DNA of 45,005 bases from Mycolicibacter sinensis (GCF_001667375.1 NZ_LZIN01000003.1:1-45005); one strand, 5' to 3'; shown: positions 34,569 to 44,932, numbered from the stretch's first letter. The notes: generated by a model not told the origin, from the sequence alone. Made by a program: numbers and translations.

Positions 34569-35303
34569 GTGTCGGCGCGTCGTTGGCTGCGGACCACCGC
34601 CGTCGTGGCTGCGACGGCTGTGCTGCTGGCTTCCAGTTGCAGCTGGCAGCTCGGTAACCCCATCCCGCAGGGGGTGCCGCCGCCGCCCGGGGACCCGGTC
34701 CCGCCGGTGGACACCCAGCTGGTGGCGGGCCGTCCGGCCGACCAGCTCTACCACTGGGCCGCCGAGCGGGCCGCGGTGCTCGACATCCCGGTCACCGCGC
34801 TGGAGGCCTACGCGTACGCGGCACGCGTCGCGGAGGTGGAGAACCCCAACTGCCACCTCGGCTGGACCACCCTGGCCGGCATCGGCCAGATCGAGAGTCA
34901 TCATGGTCGCTACAACCACGCCACGGTGGCACGCAACGGCGACGTGCGGCCCAAGATCCGGGGCGTGCGGCTCGACGGCTCCGGCGGCACGCTGCACATC
35001 GTCGAGAATCTGCAGCCGGACCTGGCCGACGACGACGGCGTGGTCCGCGCGATGGGCCCGATGCAGTTCATCCCCGAGACCTGGCGTCTTTACGGCGTCG
35101 ACGCCAACAACGACGGCATCGTCAGCCCGGACAACATCGATGACGCAGCGCTGTCGGCGGCCGGCTATCTGTGCTGGCGCGGAAAGGATCTCGCCACCGC
35201 CAAAGGCTGGATGACGGCGTTGATGGCCTACAACGAGTCGGAGATCTACGCCCGCGCGGTTCGGGACTGGGCCGCCGCGTACGCGGCCGGGCGGCCCTTG
35301 TGA
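34569..35303 (+). CDS. lpqU: LpqU-like lipoprotein, lytic transglycosylase fold
   Basis: About 244 residues from GTG 34569, which has GGGGAG just upstream; ATG 34524 is an alternative. The N-terminus is a lipoprotein signal (RRWLRTTAVVAATAVLLASSC) with a slightly atypical lipobox ASSC. The SLT domain has the catalytic Glu in GIGQIESHHG and AMGPMQFIPETW. It probably cleaves peptidoglycan from the outer face of the membrane. It sits upstream of eno as Rv1022 does in M. tuberculosis. Confidence 0.93.
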   Translation: MSARRWLRTTAVVAATAVLLASSCSWQLGNPIPQGVPPPPGDPVPPVDTQLVAGRPADQLYHWAAERAAVLDIPVTALEAYAYAARVAEVENPNCHLGWTTLAGIGQIESHHGRYNHATVARNGDVRPKIRGVRLDGSGGTLHIVENLQPDLADDDGVVRAMGPMQFIPETWRLYGVDANNDGIVSPDNIDDAALSAAGYLCWRGKDLATAKGWMTALMAYNESEIYARAVRDWAAAYAAGRPL

Positions 35304-35336
35304 GGTGTGTGTGAGGTGCGCGGCGGGGACCACCGT

Positions 35337-35353
35337 TAGGCTCCCAATAGGCT
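35337..35353 (+). promoter_or_regulatory. Duplicated -10-like hexamers upstream of eno
   Basis: TAGGCT occurs twice, at 35337-35342 and 35348-35353, 11 bases apart (one helical turn), 39-55 bases before the eno start. Either fits TANNNT, so the gene may use two closely spaced start points. -35 elements are not clear. Confidence 0.4.
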
Positions 35354-35355
35354 GA

Positions 35356-36681
<1,326 letters not shown>

Positions 36682-36699
36682 CTCCTCGGGGCCGCTGCC

Positions 36700-37332
36700 A
36701 TGTCCGATCCGAAACGGCCCGAGAAGCGGCGTTCCGCGACGTCGCGGCCGGGCCGGGCCGGTGAAACCGAACGCGCCCGCCCACGCCGCTCAGCGGCGGT
36801 GCGCCGCGGGCCGGGCACCTCGCGCAGCGCGCCGGAATCACCGGCTCAGCCGGTCCAGCGATCGACAGCGGCCGAGCAGCGCGCGGAGCTGCGGGTCGGT
36901 TTCACCGCGCGGCGTGCGGTCATCCTGGCGGCGGTGATGTGCGTGCTCACCTTGACCCTCGCCGGACCGGTCCGCACGTTCTTCGCCCAGCACGCGGAGA
37001 TGAAGCAGCAGTCCCAGCTGGAAGCCACCCTGCGCGGTCAGATCGCCGATCTGCAGCAGCAGAAGGCCAACATGGATGACCCGGCGCATATCCGGGCGCA
37101 GGCCCGCGAGCGGCTCGGCTTCGTCATGCCGGGCGAGATCCCGTATCAGGTGCAGCTGCCCGCCCCGGTCGAGGTGCCGGGCGAGCCGGGCACCGAACCC
37201 CTGGCCGCCCCCAGCGGTGATCCCTGGTACACCGCGCTGTGGCACACGATCGCCGACGTCCCGCACCCTCCGCCGCCGCCCGGACCGCCGGGGCTTCCGG
37301 TTCCGCCCGCACCGGTGGTGCCCGTTGGTTGA
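36700..37332 (+). CDS. FtsB/DivIC-family septum formation protein (Rv1024-like)
   Basis: This 210-residue protein has a long basic, Arg/Pro/Ala-rich cytoplasmic head (about 65 residues), one membrane helix (RRAVILAAVMCVLTLTLAG) and a coiled coil (EMKQQSQLEATLRGQIADLQQQKANM). The DivIC signature RAQARERLGFVMPGE follows, then a Pro-rich tail. FtsB-like proteins bridge FtsL and FtsQ in the divisome. It starts 18 bases after eno. The stop overlaps the next gene's start. Confidence 0.93.
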   Translation: MSDPKRPEKRRSATSRPGRAGETERARPRRSAAVRRGPGTSRSAPESPAQPVQRSTAAEQRAELRVGFTARRAVILAAVMCVLTLTLAGPVRTFFAQHAEMKQQSQLEATLRGQIADLQQQKANMDDPAHIRAQARERLGFVMPGEIPYQVQLPAPVEVPGEPGTEPLAAPSGDPWYTALWHTIADVPHPPPPPGPPGLPVPPAPVVPVG

Positions 37333-37816
37333 CCCCGCTGACCTGGCCGCGGTGGGCCGGCAGCTGGGCCGAGAACCACGCGGTGTCCTGGAGATCGCCT
37401 ACCGGTGCCCCAACGGTGAGCCCGCCGTGGTGAAGACGATGCCGAAACTGCCTGACGGAACACCGTTTCCCACCCTGTACTACCTGACCCACCCGGTGTT
37501 GACCGCCGCGGCCAGCCGGCTTGAGTCCTCGGGGCTGATGGCTAACATGACCGCCCGGCTGCAGATTGACACCGAACTCGCCGCGCGCTACCGGGGTGCC
37601 CACGAGTCCTTTCTCGCCGAACGGGACGCGATCGAGCCGCTGGGTACCACCTTTTCCGGCGGCGGCATGCCCGACCGGGTCAAGTGCCTGCATGTGCTGA
37701 TCGCACACGCACTGGCCAAGGGGCGCGGCGTCAACCCGTTCGGCGACGAGGCGTTGGCGATCCTGGCCGCCGAGCCGGGGATGGCCGGCATCTTGGTACC
37801 GGAGCAGTGGTTATGA
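37325..37816 (+). CDS. DUF501 family protein (Rv1025-like)
   Basis: About 163 residues starting at TTG 37325 within the end of the previous gene (GTG 37352 is an alternative). The family pattern is seen in YRCPNGEPAVVKTMPKLPDGTPFPTLYYLTHP, GLMANMTARL and GGMPDRVKCLHVLIAHALAKGRGVNPFGDEA, with conserved Cys, His and Asp residues. The function is unknown; it is invariably next to eno and ppx in actinobacteria. Its stop overlaps the ppx start (ATGA). Confidence 0.92.
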   Translation: MVDPADLAAVGRQLGREPRGVLEIAYRCPNGEPAVVKTMPKLPDGTPFPTLYYLTHPVLTAAASRLESSGLMANMTARLQIDTELAARYRGAHESFLAERDAIEPLGTTFSGGGMPDRVKCLHVLIAHALAKGRGVNPFGDEALAILAAEPGMAGILVPEQWL

Positions 37817-38775
37817 CTCCCCCGAACCGCGTCGCCGGAATCGACTGCGGCACCAACTCGATTCGCCTGCTGATCGCCGATGCGCATGATGGCCGACTGC
37901 ACGACGTGCACCGCGAGATGCGGGTGGTCCGGTTGGGCGAAGGTGTCGACGCGACCGGCCGGTTCGCTTCCGGTGCGTTGGAGCGCACCCGCGCGGCCTT
38001 GGCGGATTACGCCGGATTGCTGGCGGCACACGGGGTTTCGCGGGTGCGGATGGTGGCGACCTCGGCCACCCGCGATGCGGCCAACCGCGACGAGTTCTTC
38101 GCCATGACAGCGCAGGTGTTAAGTGCAGCCGTTCCCGGCGCGGTGGCCGAGGTGATCACCGGCCGCGAGGAGGCGGAGCTGTCCTTTCGCGGGGCGGTCG
38201 GCGAATTGGACAGCGCCGCCGGCCCCTTTATCGTCGTCGACCTCGGTGGCGGATCGACCGAGCTGGTGCTGGGCGATCCAGTCGGCGGGGTCTGGGCCAG
38301 CTACTCCGCCGACATCGGCTGTGTCCGTGTGACCGAGCGCTGCCTGCATTCCGATCCGCCGACCGCCGACGAGATCGCCGCCGCCCGCGGCCTTGCCGGC
38401 GAGCTGCTCGGTGAGGCCCTGCGGGCGGTGCCGGTGGCGCAGGCCCGCACCTGGGTAGGGGTGGCCGGAACGATGACAACGCTCGCCGCGCTGGCCCACC
38501 GCCTGACCGAATACGACCCCGAGGTCATTCACCTGTCCCGGGTCGGCTTCGGCGACCTACTGGCGGTCTGCGATCAGCTGATCGGCATGGCCCGGGAGCA
38601 GCGTGCCGCGCTGGGGCCGATGCACCCCGGACGTGCCGACGTGATCGGCGGCGGGGCGATCGTGGTGCAGGAACTCGCCCGCGCCTTAAACCGGCTCGCC
38701 GGCATCGAGGAGCTGGTGGTCAGCGAACACGACATCCTGGACGGAATCGCGCTGTCGATCGCCGACTTTGACTAG
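37813..38775 (+). CDS. ppx: Exopolyphosphatase/pppGpp phosphohydrolase family protein
   Basis: The 320-residue ASKHA-fold protein has phosphate-1 motif GIDCGTNSIRLLIAD and phosphate-2 motif IVVDLGGGSTELVLGD, plus ITGREEAELSFRGA (catalytic Glu region). It is the short, two-domain form found in mycobacteria (Rv1026 type). Related enzymes remove terminal phosphates from polyphosphate or pppGpp; which activity dominates cannot be read from sequence. It converges on the MPT63-like gene with a six-base gap. Confidence 0.94.
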   Translation: MTPPNRVAGIDCGTNSIRLLIADAHDGRLHDVHREMRVVRLGEGVDATGRFASGALERTRAALADYAGLLAAHGVSRVRMVATSATRDAANRDEFFAMTAQVLSAAVPGAVAEVITGREEAELSFRGAVGELDSAAGPFIVVDLGGGSTELVLGDPVGGVWASYSADIGCVRVTERCLHSDPPTADEIAAARGLAGELLGEALRAVPVAQARTWVGVAGTMTTLAALAHRLTEYDPEVIHLSRVGFGDLLAVCDQLIGMAREQRAALGPMHPGRADVIGGGAIVVQELARALNRLAGIEELVVSEHDILDGIALSIADFD

Positions 38776-38781
38776 CCGGGC

Positions 38782-39240
38782 TTAGCCCTGCTTCCAGACG
38801 ACCTTGTCGTGGCCGCCGGCGTCGCGGTAGACGACGCTGTCCGGCGCGGTGCCGTTCTTGACGTCGAAGTAGAGCCGCCCGCTGGTCTGGCTGCCCTGCG
38901 CGATCGGGCCGTTGGGCAGGCCGTCGACCTCGTTGCCCTTCATGACGGCGTACGTCGAACTGTTGACCGCGCGCGCGTTGAAGTCGGCGATGTTCGGGGT
39001 AGGAGAGCCGCTTACCGCTTTCGCAGTCACGTCGGAGTACCAGACTCCGTCGTTGTGACCGCTGGGTTGCAGGTTCTCGACGGTGTAGTCGATAGCTCCG
39101 CCTGGGCTCTGGATCTCCTGTGATTGACCGAACCCGACGACTGTCGGGTCCGCAGAAGCCGGTGCCACCGCCAGCATTCCTGCCGTTGCGAGGCCGATCG
39201 CTGTCACCGCCGTCTTTTTGGCGATCTGAGAGAACATCAC
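38782..39240 (-). CDS. Secreted MPT63-like immunogenic protein
   Basis: This 152-residue protein has a classic signal peptide (KKTAVTAIGLATAGMLAVAPASA, cleaved before DPTVV). The mature part carries GSPTPNIADFNARAVNSSTY and IAQGSQTSGRLYFDVKNG, matching the MPT63 pattern (SVTPxxSQFNARTxxGxxY; IPQGEQSTGKIYFDV). MPT63 is a small immunoglobulin-like beta-sandwich antigen of unknown role. GTG 39240 has AAGGAG seven bases upstream; ATG 39237 follows directly. It is transcribed with, or just after, kdpE (51-base gap). Confidence 0.9.
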   Translation of the reverse strand: MMFSQIAKKTAVTAIGLATAGMLAVAPASADPTVVGFGQSQEIQSPGGAIDYTVENLQPSGHNDGVWYSDVTAKAVSGSPTPNIADFNARAVNSSTYAVMKGNEVDGLPNGPIAQGSQTSGRLYFDVKNGTAPDSVVYRDAGGHDKVVWKQG

Positions 39241-39291
39241 GGTAAAACTCCTTCCGCTAGGTCCCCGAATACATATCCGCGCTGACAGTTT

Positions 39292-39975
39292 TCAAACCTC
39301 GAAACGGTAACCCATGCCTGCTTCGGTCAATAGATGCTTGGGATTGGACGGATCATCTTCGAGTTTGCGCCGCAATTGCGCCAGGTAAACGCGCAGGTAC
39401 TGGGTTTCTTTGGCATAGGCCGGGCCCCACACCTGGGTGAGTAACTCATCACGGCCGACCAGTTTGCCGCGATTGCGCACCAGCATCTCCAACATGCCCC
39501 ACTCGGTGGGGGTCAGGTGCACCTCAGAGCCGTTCTTGGTGACCTTCTTGGCAGCCAGATCAACGGTGAACGAAGCAGTTTCCACTATCGGCTGGTCGAT
39601 TTCGGCCGTAGCGGCATTACGGCGTGCAGCTGCCCGGAGCCGGGCCAGAAACTCGTCCATGCCGAACGGTTTGGTCACGTAGTCGTCGGCCCCGGCGTCG
39701 AGCGCCTCGACCTTGTCAGCGGAGTCGGTGCGGGCGGACAGCACGATCACCGGAACCGTCAGCCAGCCGCGTAGCCCGGCCAGCACCTCGATGCCGGAGA
39801 TGTCAGGTAGTCCCAGGTCGAGAATCACCACGTCGGGGCGCTGCTCGGCGGCGGCGCGCAGCGCACCGGCGCCCGTCGCGGCGGTGACGACCTCGTAGCC
39901 GCGCACCGACAGGTTGATCTTCAGTGCTCGAAGAATCTGCGGCTCGTCGTCGACTACCAGAACACGTGTGCTCAT
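39292..39975 (-). CDS. kdpE: KdpE-type response regulator
   Basis: This 227-residue OmpR/PhoB-type regulator has a receiver domain with Asp9/10, phospho-acceptor Asp53 (VILDLGLPDISG) and Lys in YVTKPFG. Its winged-helix domain includes LTPTEWGMLEMLVRNRGKLVGRDELL and TQYLRVYLAQLRRKLE. It normally activates kdpFABC when potassium is low. Start ATG 39975 overlaps the kdpD stop (TGATG). No kdpFABC genes are present in the visible neighbourhood. Confidence 0.96.
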   Translation of the reverse strand: MSTRVLVVDDEPQILRALKINLSVRGYEVVTAATGAGALRAAAEQRPDVVILDLGLPDISGIEVLAGLRGWLTVPVIVLSARTDSADKVEALDAGADDYVTKPFGMDEFLARLRAAARRNAATAEIDQPIVETASFTVDLAAKKVTKNGSEVHLTPTEWGMLEMLVRNRGKLVGRDELLTQVWGPAYAKETQYLRVYLAQLRRKLEDDPSNPKHLLTEAGMGYRFEV

Positions 39976-42491
39976 CACCCTTCTCCTGCCGGTGCGGCCA
40001 GGTCCACCACCATGGTCAACCCGCCACCCGGTGTCTCCGTCGCCGAGATGGTGCCACCCATCGCCTCAGTGAAACCCCGCGCCACCGACAATCCAAGTCC
40101 CACACCACTGGTGTTGTCACGGTCGCCGAGTCGCTGGAACGGATCGAATGCGTGTAGTTCGCCGCCACGCGGCAGCCCACAACCCTCGTCGGCGACGTTG
40201 ATCAGCACCCGGTCGCCGACTTGGCCCGCCGTCACGCGCACCACGCTGTCCGAGGCGTAGCGCAGCGCGTTGTCAATCACGTTGGCCAGCACGCGTTCCA
40301 GCAGTCCGGCGTCGGCCATAGCCACTGTCGGACCCACCTCCACCTTCACCTGTTCCAAACTGCCGCGCCCGAAGACGTTGCTGCGCTTGCCGATTCCGAT
40401 CAGAGCGCGCTGCACCACCTCTTCCAGATACACCTTGGTGAGCGCGGGCCGGATTACCCCGGCGGCCAGTCGCGAGGAGTCGAGCAGGTTACCCACTAGG
40501 GCGGTGAGCTGGTCGACGGACTCCTCGACGGTGGCCAGCAGTTCGGCGGTGTCGTCCGGTGAGAAGGCGACGTCGTCGGCGCGCAGGCTCGACACCGCCG
40601 CCTTGGCCGCCGCCAGCGGGGTGCGCAGGTCGTGGCTGACCGCCGAGAGCAGCGAGCGGCGCAATTCGTCGGTGCGCATCACCGCGTCGGCCCGGCTGGC
40701 CTCGGCCGCCAGCTCCTCCTGGCGGACCAGTCCGGCGGCTTGGCGGGCCACCACCGACAGCACCCGCCGGTCCCGGGAGGCCAGTTGCCGACCGACCATC
40801 AGCATCCAGAACTCGTCGTCGCCGACATCGATAGCGGTGTCGGCGAGATCCACCGAGGTGCAGGGCTGCTCGCCCACCGAGGCCACCACCCTGGTGGCGC
40901 GGGCGATCCCGGTCTTCGCCGTTGCGGCCGGGACGCGAACCAGGCTGACGGACCGCTGCGCGTAGGTCTCGCGAACCCGCTCCAGCAGCGTGTCCAGGTC
41001 CGCTCCGCGCAGCACGGACCCGGCGAACAGCGTCATCAATTCCGCCTCGCGGGAGGCGCGACCAGCTTCCCGGGCCCGTTTGGCGGCGCCGTCGACCAGG
41101 GCCGCCACCGCGACCGCCACCAACAGCAGCACCACCTCGGTCACCGCGGCGTCGTGTTCGGCGATGGTGAAGTCGCGGCGCGGGGTGAGCAGGAAGTAGT
41201 TCATCAGCACCCCGGACAGCAACGCCGACAGCACCGCCGGGGCAATACCGCCGAGCAGGGCCACCAGCAGAACGCCGACGACGAACAGCGCACTCTGGCC
41301 GGCCTCGAGGTAGTGGTCCAGCCAGCCGACCACGATTGCGCACATCACGCACGGGACGACGATCGCGGCCAGCCAGGACACCGCCCGCCGTTCCCGCGGC
41401 GAGACCGAGAATGCCCGGAAACTCGGCTTGATGTCCTCGTCGGTGACGATGTGCACGTCGATGTCGCCGGACTGCTGCACCACTGCCGCACCGACACCCT
41501 CGTCGAGGATGCGCGCCCAACGGGAGCGTCTCGAACTGCCGATCACCAGTTGGGTGGCGTTCACGTCACGGGCGAATTCCAGCAGCGCGGCCGGCACGTC
41601 GTCGCCGATCACCGTGTGCAGCGAGGCGCCCAAGCTGATCGCCAGCTGGCGGATCTTGCCCACCCGGGGCGCCGGTGCGCCGGAGATTCCGTCGCCGCCC
41701 AGCACATGCAGCACCAGCAGCTCGCCACCTGCCTTGGAGGCGATCCGGGAGGCGCGACGTACCAAGGTCTCTGACTCCGGGCCGCCGGTGACCGCGGCGA
41801 CGATGCGTTCGCGGGCCTCCCAGGTCTCGGTGATCTTCTTGTCGGCACGGTATTTCGTCAGCGCCGCGTCGACCTGTCCAGCCAGCCACAGCAGCGCCAG
41901 TTCGCGCAGCGCGGTGAGCGTCTCGCCGCGGAAGTAGTTGGCCAGCGCTGCGTCGACCTTCTCCGGCGGATAGACGTTGCCGTGGGAGAGCCTGCGGCGC
42001 AGCGCTTCCGGGGCGACATCGATGAGTTCGATCTGAGCTGCCTGGCGCACGACCGCGTCGGGCACGGTGTCGTGCTGGATGGTGCCGGTGATCTTGGTGA
42101 CGACGTCGCTGAGGCTCTCCAGCTGCTGCACGTTGACGGTGGAGATCACCGTGATCCCGGCGTCGAGCAACTCCTCGACGTCCTGCCAGCGCTTCGGGTT
42201 ACGGCTGCCGGCGGCGTTGGTGTGCGCGAGATCGTCGACCAGGACCACCTCGGGCCGCCGCGCCAGCACCGCGGCGACGTCGAGTTCTGCGTCGGGGGTG
42301 CCGATCGTCTCGATGCCCCGCAACAGTTCGGCGGTCTTGCTGCGGCCGTGGGTTTCCACGGCGGCGGCCACCACGTCGGTGCCGCGCTCGACCCGCCGGT
42401 GGGCTTCGCCGAGCATCGCGTAGGTCTTGCCGACCCCGGGCGAGGCACCGAGGTAGATGCGGAGTTCCCCGCGCTGACTCACGACGCTCAC
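39975..42491 (-). CDS. kdpD: KdpD sensor histidine kinase
   Basis: This 838-residue protein has an N-terminal KdpD domain with Walker A GASPGVGKTYAMLGEA and Walker B VVLVDDLAHTN. A Usp-like domain (LVIGSSRRSRW region), four membrane helices near residues 390-480 and a GAF-like segment follow. The kinase core has SHDLRTPLAAAKA (phospho-His), NVIDNALRYAS and GVGLGLSVARGF. It senses potassium limitation/turgor and phosphorylates KdpE. GTG 42491 is chosen because the conserved part starts about eight residues later; the frame to 42620 runs into the PPE gene. All catalytic motifs are intact. Confidence 0.97.
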   Translation of the reverse strand: MSVVSQRGELRIYLGASPGVGKTYAMLGEAHRRVERGTDVVAAAVETHGRSKTAELLRGIETIGTPDAELDVAAVLARRPEVVLVDDLAHTNAAGSRNPKRWQDVEELLDAGITVISTVNVQQLESLSDVVTKITGTIQHDTVPDAVVRQAAQIELIDVAPEALRRRLSHGNVYPPEKVDAALANYFRGETLTALRELALLWLAGQVDAALTKYRADKKITETWEARERIVAAVTGGPESETLVRRASRIASKAGGELLVLHVLGGDGISGAPAPRVGKIRQLAISLGASLHTVIGDDVPAALLEFARDVNATQLVIGSSRRSRWARILDEGVGAAVVQQSGDIDVHIVTDEDIKPSFRAFSVSPRERRAVSWLAAIVVPCVMCAIVVGWLDHYLEAGQSALFVVGVLLVALLGGIAPAVLSALLSGVLMNYFLLTPRRDFTIAEHDAAVTEVVLLLVAVAVAALVDGAAKRAREAGRASREAELMTLFAGSVLRGADLDTLLERVRETYAQRSVSLVRVPAATAKTGIARATRVVASVGEQPCTSVDLADTAIDVGDDEFWMLMVGRQLASRDRRVLSVVARQAAGLVRQEELAAEASRADAVMRTDELRRSLLSAVSHDLRTPLAAAKAAVSSLRADDVAFSPDDTAELLATVEESVDQLTALVGNLLDSSRLAAGVIRPALTKVYLEEVVQRALIGIGKRSNVFGRGSLEQVKVEVGPTVAMADAGLLERVLANVIDNALRYASDSVVRVTAGQVGDRVLINVADEGCGLPRGGELHAFDPFQRLGDRDNTSGVGLGLSVARGFTEAMGGTISATETPGGGLTMVVDLAAPAGEG

Positions 42492-42519
42492 CCGACCATC
42501 ATCCCGGCAACCGCCGTTC

Positions 42520-43704
42520 TCAGCCAGCGGCGACCGGGCGTGCCATGACAGTGGGTTTGAATCCGTAGTGTGGATCGCTGAAACCGCGACCGCCGCGCGC
42601 TGCGGCCGCACCGGCGGCACCCATCCCGGCCGGCACCGCGGTCATCGACTGCCCTTCCTCGACCGCACCGGGAATCCACTCGGAGGTGATCAACGGCGCC
42701 GCACCGGATCCGCCCGGCAGTGCCCCCGGCCAGGTAGACGGCACCGACAGTCCCCCGACCGGGGCCGCCTGGGCCATGCCGGCCAGCACCGGCGCCCGGC
42801 CGGCGGCCGCAGAGCCGGCGGCGGCCGCGCCGGCCGGGGCGTCGACCGAATCCACCAGGACCGCTCCACCGGCGGCACCCACGCCGGGTGAGGCGATGGC
42901 GAGCGCGCTGGCGATGCCGGCGAACAGATGCCAAGACCCGGCGGTCACCGCGTAGGTGCTGTAGGTCTGGATTGCGTTCCAGATCCCGATGTTCTGCGTC
43001 GAATCGATGAAATTCGTCAGGAAATCGCCCGCCTGGGCCGGACCGGCCGCGGCGCTGAGCGGCGAGGACAGGGTCTGCATGGTGTTGGGCAGCCCCGAAA
43101 CCAGCTGGGACAACCCGCTCTGGGCGCCTCCGCTCGATGCCTGCGCGACTGCGGCCGCCTGGCCCGCGGTACCGAGCGGGTTGCTGATCGGGTTGGGGGA
43201 GGACAGCGGCTGCAGGATTCCGGCGCTCGCCGACGAGCCTGCGTAGCCGTACATGGCGATGGCGTCCTGCGCCCACATCTCCGCGTACTGCGCCTCGGTG
43301 GCGGCGATCGCCGGGGTGTTGATGCCCAGGAAGTTCGAGGCGATCAGCGCCATCAGCTGCGCCCGGTTGGCGGCGATCACCGGGGGCGGCACCATCATCG
43401 CGAACGCCGCTTCGAATGCGGCTGCGGATGCGGTTGCCTGGGCGGCGGCCTGTTCGGCGGCGGCCGCGGTGGTGTTGAGCCAGTTGACATACGGCATCAC
43501 GGCCGCGGCCATCGACGCCGAGGCCGGCCCCTGCCACTCCTCGCCGGTCAGTGCCGCGATCGCCGACTGGTAGGACGTCGCGGTCGTGGAAAGCTCCGCG
43601 CCGAGACTGTTCCACGCCGCGGCGGCCGCCATCATCGGTGCCGCACCGGCTCCGGCGTACATGCGGCCGGAGTTGATCTCCGGGGGTAACGCGCCAAAGT
43701 CCAT
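42520..43704 (-). CDS. PPE family protein, SVP subgroup
   Basis: The 394-residue protein starts [18 protein letters not shown] at ATG 43704 (a TTG three codons earlier is less likely). It has [14 protein letters not shown] in the PPE domain, the SVP signature GGLSVPSTW and the normal subgroup terminus [16 protein letters not shown]. It is encoded 39 bases after the PE gene, so the two probably form a PE-PPE heterodimer exported by ESX-5. It lies directly upstream of kdpD on the same strand, in the place where M. tuberculosis has kdpFABC. Confidence 0.96.
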   Translation of the reverse strand: MDFGALPPEINSGRMYAGAGAAPMMAAAAAWNSLGAELSTTATSYQSAIAALTGEEWQGPASASMAAAVMPYVNWLNTTAAAAEQAAAQATASAAAFEAAFAMMVPPPVIAANRAQLMALIASNFLGINTPAIAATEAQYAEMWAQDAIAMYGYAGSSASAGILQPLSSPNPISNPLGTAGQAAAVAQASSGGAQSGLSQLVSGLPNTMQTLSSPLSAAAGPAQAGDFLTNFIDSTQNIGIWNAIQTYSTYAVTAGSWHLFAGIASALAIASPGVGAAGGAVLVDSVDAPAGAAAAGSAAAGRAPVLAGMAQAAPVGGLSVPSTWPGALPGGSGAAPLITSEWIPGAVEEGQSMTAVPAGMGAAGAAAARGGRGFSDPHYGFKPTVMARPVAAG

Positions 43705-43743
43705 GTTCGTCAATTCCGTTCGCTGGTAACCGATTGTCTGCCG

Positions 43744-44550
43744 TCAGCCCACCGGTGGGCGCGGCATCACCTTCGGCTTGATGCCGTAGCGCAGCCGGCC
43801 GCGGCTGCCCTGCTCGCTAGAGGACGCCGGCAGCCCGGCGGGCACGGCCGCCGTCGAGGCGCGGGGTGCGGCGGCTGCTGTGCTCTGGCCGGAGAGCGCC
43901 GCGGGCGTGGCCGCCGCCGGCGCGGGTTCGCCGGCCCAGGCCGGTGGCGTGGGCGCGCCGAGGGTCCGTGCCGCGGCCTGACCGGCGGTCGTGGTGACCG
44001 GTGCTGCGGCGGCGGCCGGCGCGGTCTGGCCGGTGAGACCGGCCGCGGGCATGTCGGGTGCGACTTGGTGAACCACCCCGGACGGGGAGGTGATGTAGCC
44101 CTTGCCCAGCCCGGTGAATTCCGAAGCGGCCGAGCCGATGGTGCCGGCCTGCATGGCGGCCAGGATGGAGCTGTTGCTGGCGATCCCGCCCAGCCCGAAT
44201 GTCGGGTCAGCGGCCCCCGAGCCGGCGCCCAGTCCGGCGGTGGCCGTGCCTAGCCCGGCTGCGGCCGAGTTGGCCGTCTCGGTGCTGCCGTAGGAGTCGG
44301 CGCTGGTGCGCAAGGTGTTGACGAACATTTCCTGGATCGCCGCGGCCTGGGCGCTGATCTGCTGGTAGAGCTGCCCGTAGGCGGCGAACTGGGTCGCCTG
44401 CAAGACCGAGACCTCGTCGGTGCCCGCCGGGGCGATGCCGGTGGTGGGTGCGGCGGCCGCGGCGCTCTGCGCGGTCATCGCCGAGCCGATCGCCTGCAGG
44501 TTGCTGGCGGTCGCCGCCATCGCCTCGGGCTGGGTGGTCACGAAGGACAT
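43744..44550 (-). CDS. PE family protein with PPE-SVP-like C-terminus
   Basis: This 268-residue protein has an N-terminal PE domain (SFVTTQPEAMAATASNLQAIG) and the type VII secretion signal YGSTE at Tyr87-Glu91. An Ala/Gly/Pro/Thr-rich region follows, and the chain ends in RYGIKPKVMPRPP, a motif shared with SVP-type PPE proteins such as its neighbour. ATG 44550 is preceded by CCAGGAGAAGTC. It is the first gene of a PE-PPE pair. The leader of its mRNA can form a strong hairpin (see 44574-44621). Confidence 0.94.
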   Translation of the reverse strand: MSFVTTQPEAMAATASNLQAIGSAMTAQSAAAAAPTTGIAPAGTDEVSVLQATQFAAYGQLYQQISAQAAAIQEMFVNTLRTSADSYGSTETANSAAAGLGTATAGLGAGSGAADPTFGLGGIASNSSILAAMQAGTIGSAASEFTGLGKGYITSPSGVVHQVAPDMPAAGLTGQTAPAAAAAPVTTTAGQAAARTLGAPTPPAWAGEPAPAAATPAALSGQSTAAAAPRASTAAVPAGLPASSSEQGSRGRLRYGIKPKVMPRPPVG

Positions 44551-44882
44551 GACTTCTCCTGGTGGAAAACGGGCCGGCCTTCGGCCGAGTGCAGGGTCCA
44601 CTGTTTCCGGCCGAGGGCCGGTTTGGGGAAGTCGTTTACGGGTTCTTAACGCCCCTGCCAGGATTCTTGACGGTTTATTCGCACAGGCCCTTCCCAGCGA
44701 TTTGGGGGTCCGGCGCGGGCCCGACTGGACTCCACCGCCGCATCGGTGCTGGGCTGTTCGTCGATGACCTGGAAGTTCCGTCCAAGTCAGGTGAGGAATT
44801 CCTGGCAGTCATGTGGACCGGCGCCGCTTTTCGTGCTCGGCCGGCCGCCACCGGGTGCATGGCGATGTCCGGGAAACAAAAC
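44551..44882. promoter_or_regulatory. Upstream region of the PE gene
   Basis: About 330 bases without a convincing gene lie between the PE start and the EsxN-type terminator. Short open frames here have no family features. The region should hold the PE-PPE promoter; on the minus strand A/T-richer sequence around 44639-44680 is the best candidate, without a clear consensus pair. The prominent feature is the inverted repeat at 44574-44621. Confidence 0.4.
44574..44621 (-). repeat. Inverted repeat / leader hairpin before the PE gene
   Basis: CCGGCCTTCGGCCG (44574-44587) and CGGCCGAGGGCCGG (44608-44621) are complementary at 13 of 14 positions across a 20-base spacer that itself contains AGTG/CACT. 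Each arm can also fold alone (CGGCC-3 nt-GGCCG). The structure lies 24-71 bases before the PE start codon, just upstream of its ribosome binding site. Confidence 0.6.
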
Positions 44883-44913
44883 AACCGGCGCAGCCCCCTC
44901 CGCTGCGCCGGTT
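44883..44913 (-). terminator. Intrinsic terminator of the EsxN-type gene
   Basis: AACCGGCGCAG (44883-44893) and CTGCGCCGGTT (44903-44913) form a perfect 11-bp stem with a 9-base loop. On the minus strand it begins 19 bases after the EsxN-type stop and is followed by a T-rich run (GTTTTGTTT), the standard form of a Rho-independent terminator. Confidence 0.85.
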
Positions 44914-44932
44914 TGCTTTGTTGGGGCTTCGG

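Noticed and set aside
40632..41774. 380-residue plus-strand frame opposite kdpD
   Set aside because: Its composition (Arg, Gly, His, Gln repeats) and full overlap with kdpD show it is an antisense shadow.
44675..44884. 69-residue minus-strand frame upstream of the PE gene
   Set aside because: Mostly Pro/Ser/Arg with no helix or motif, and it lies between a terminator and a promoter region.
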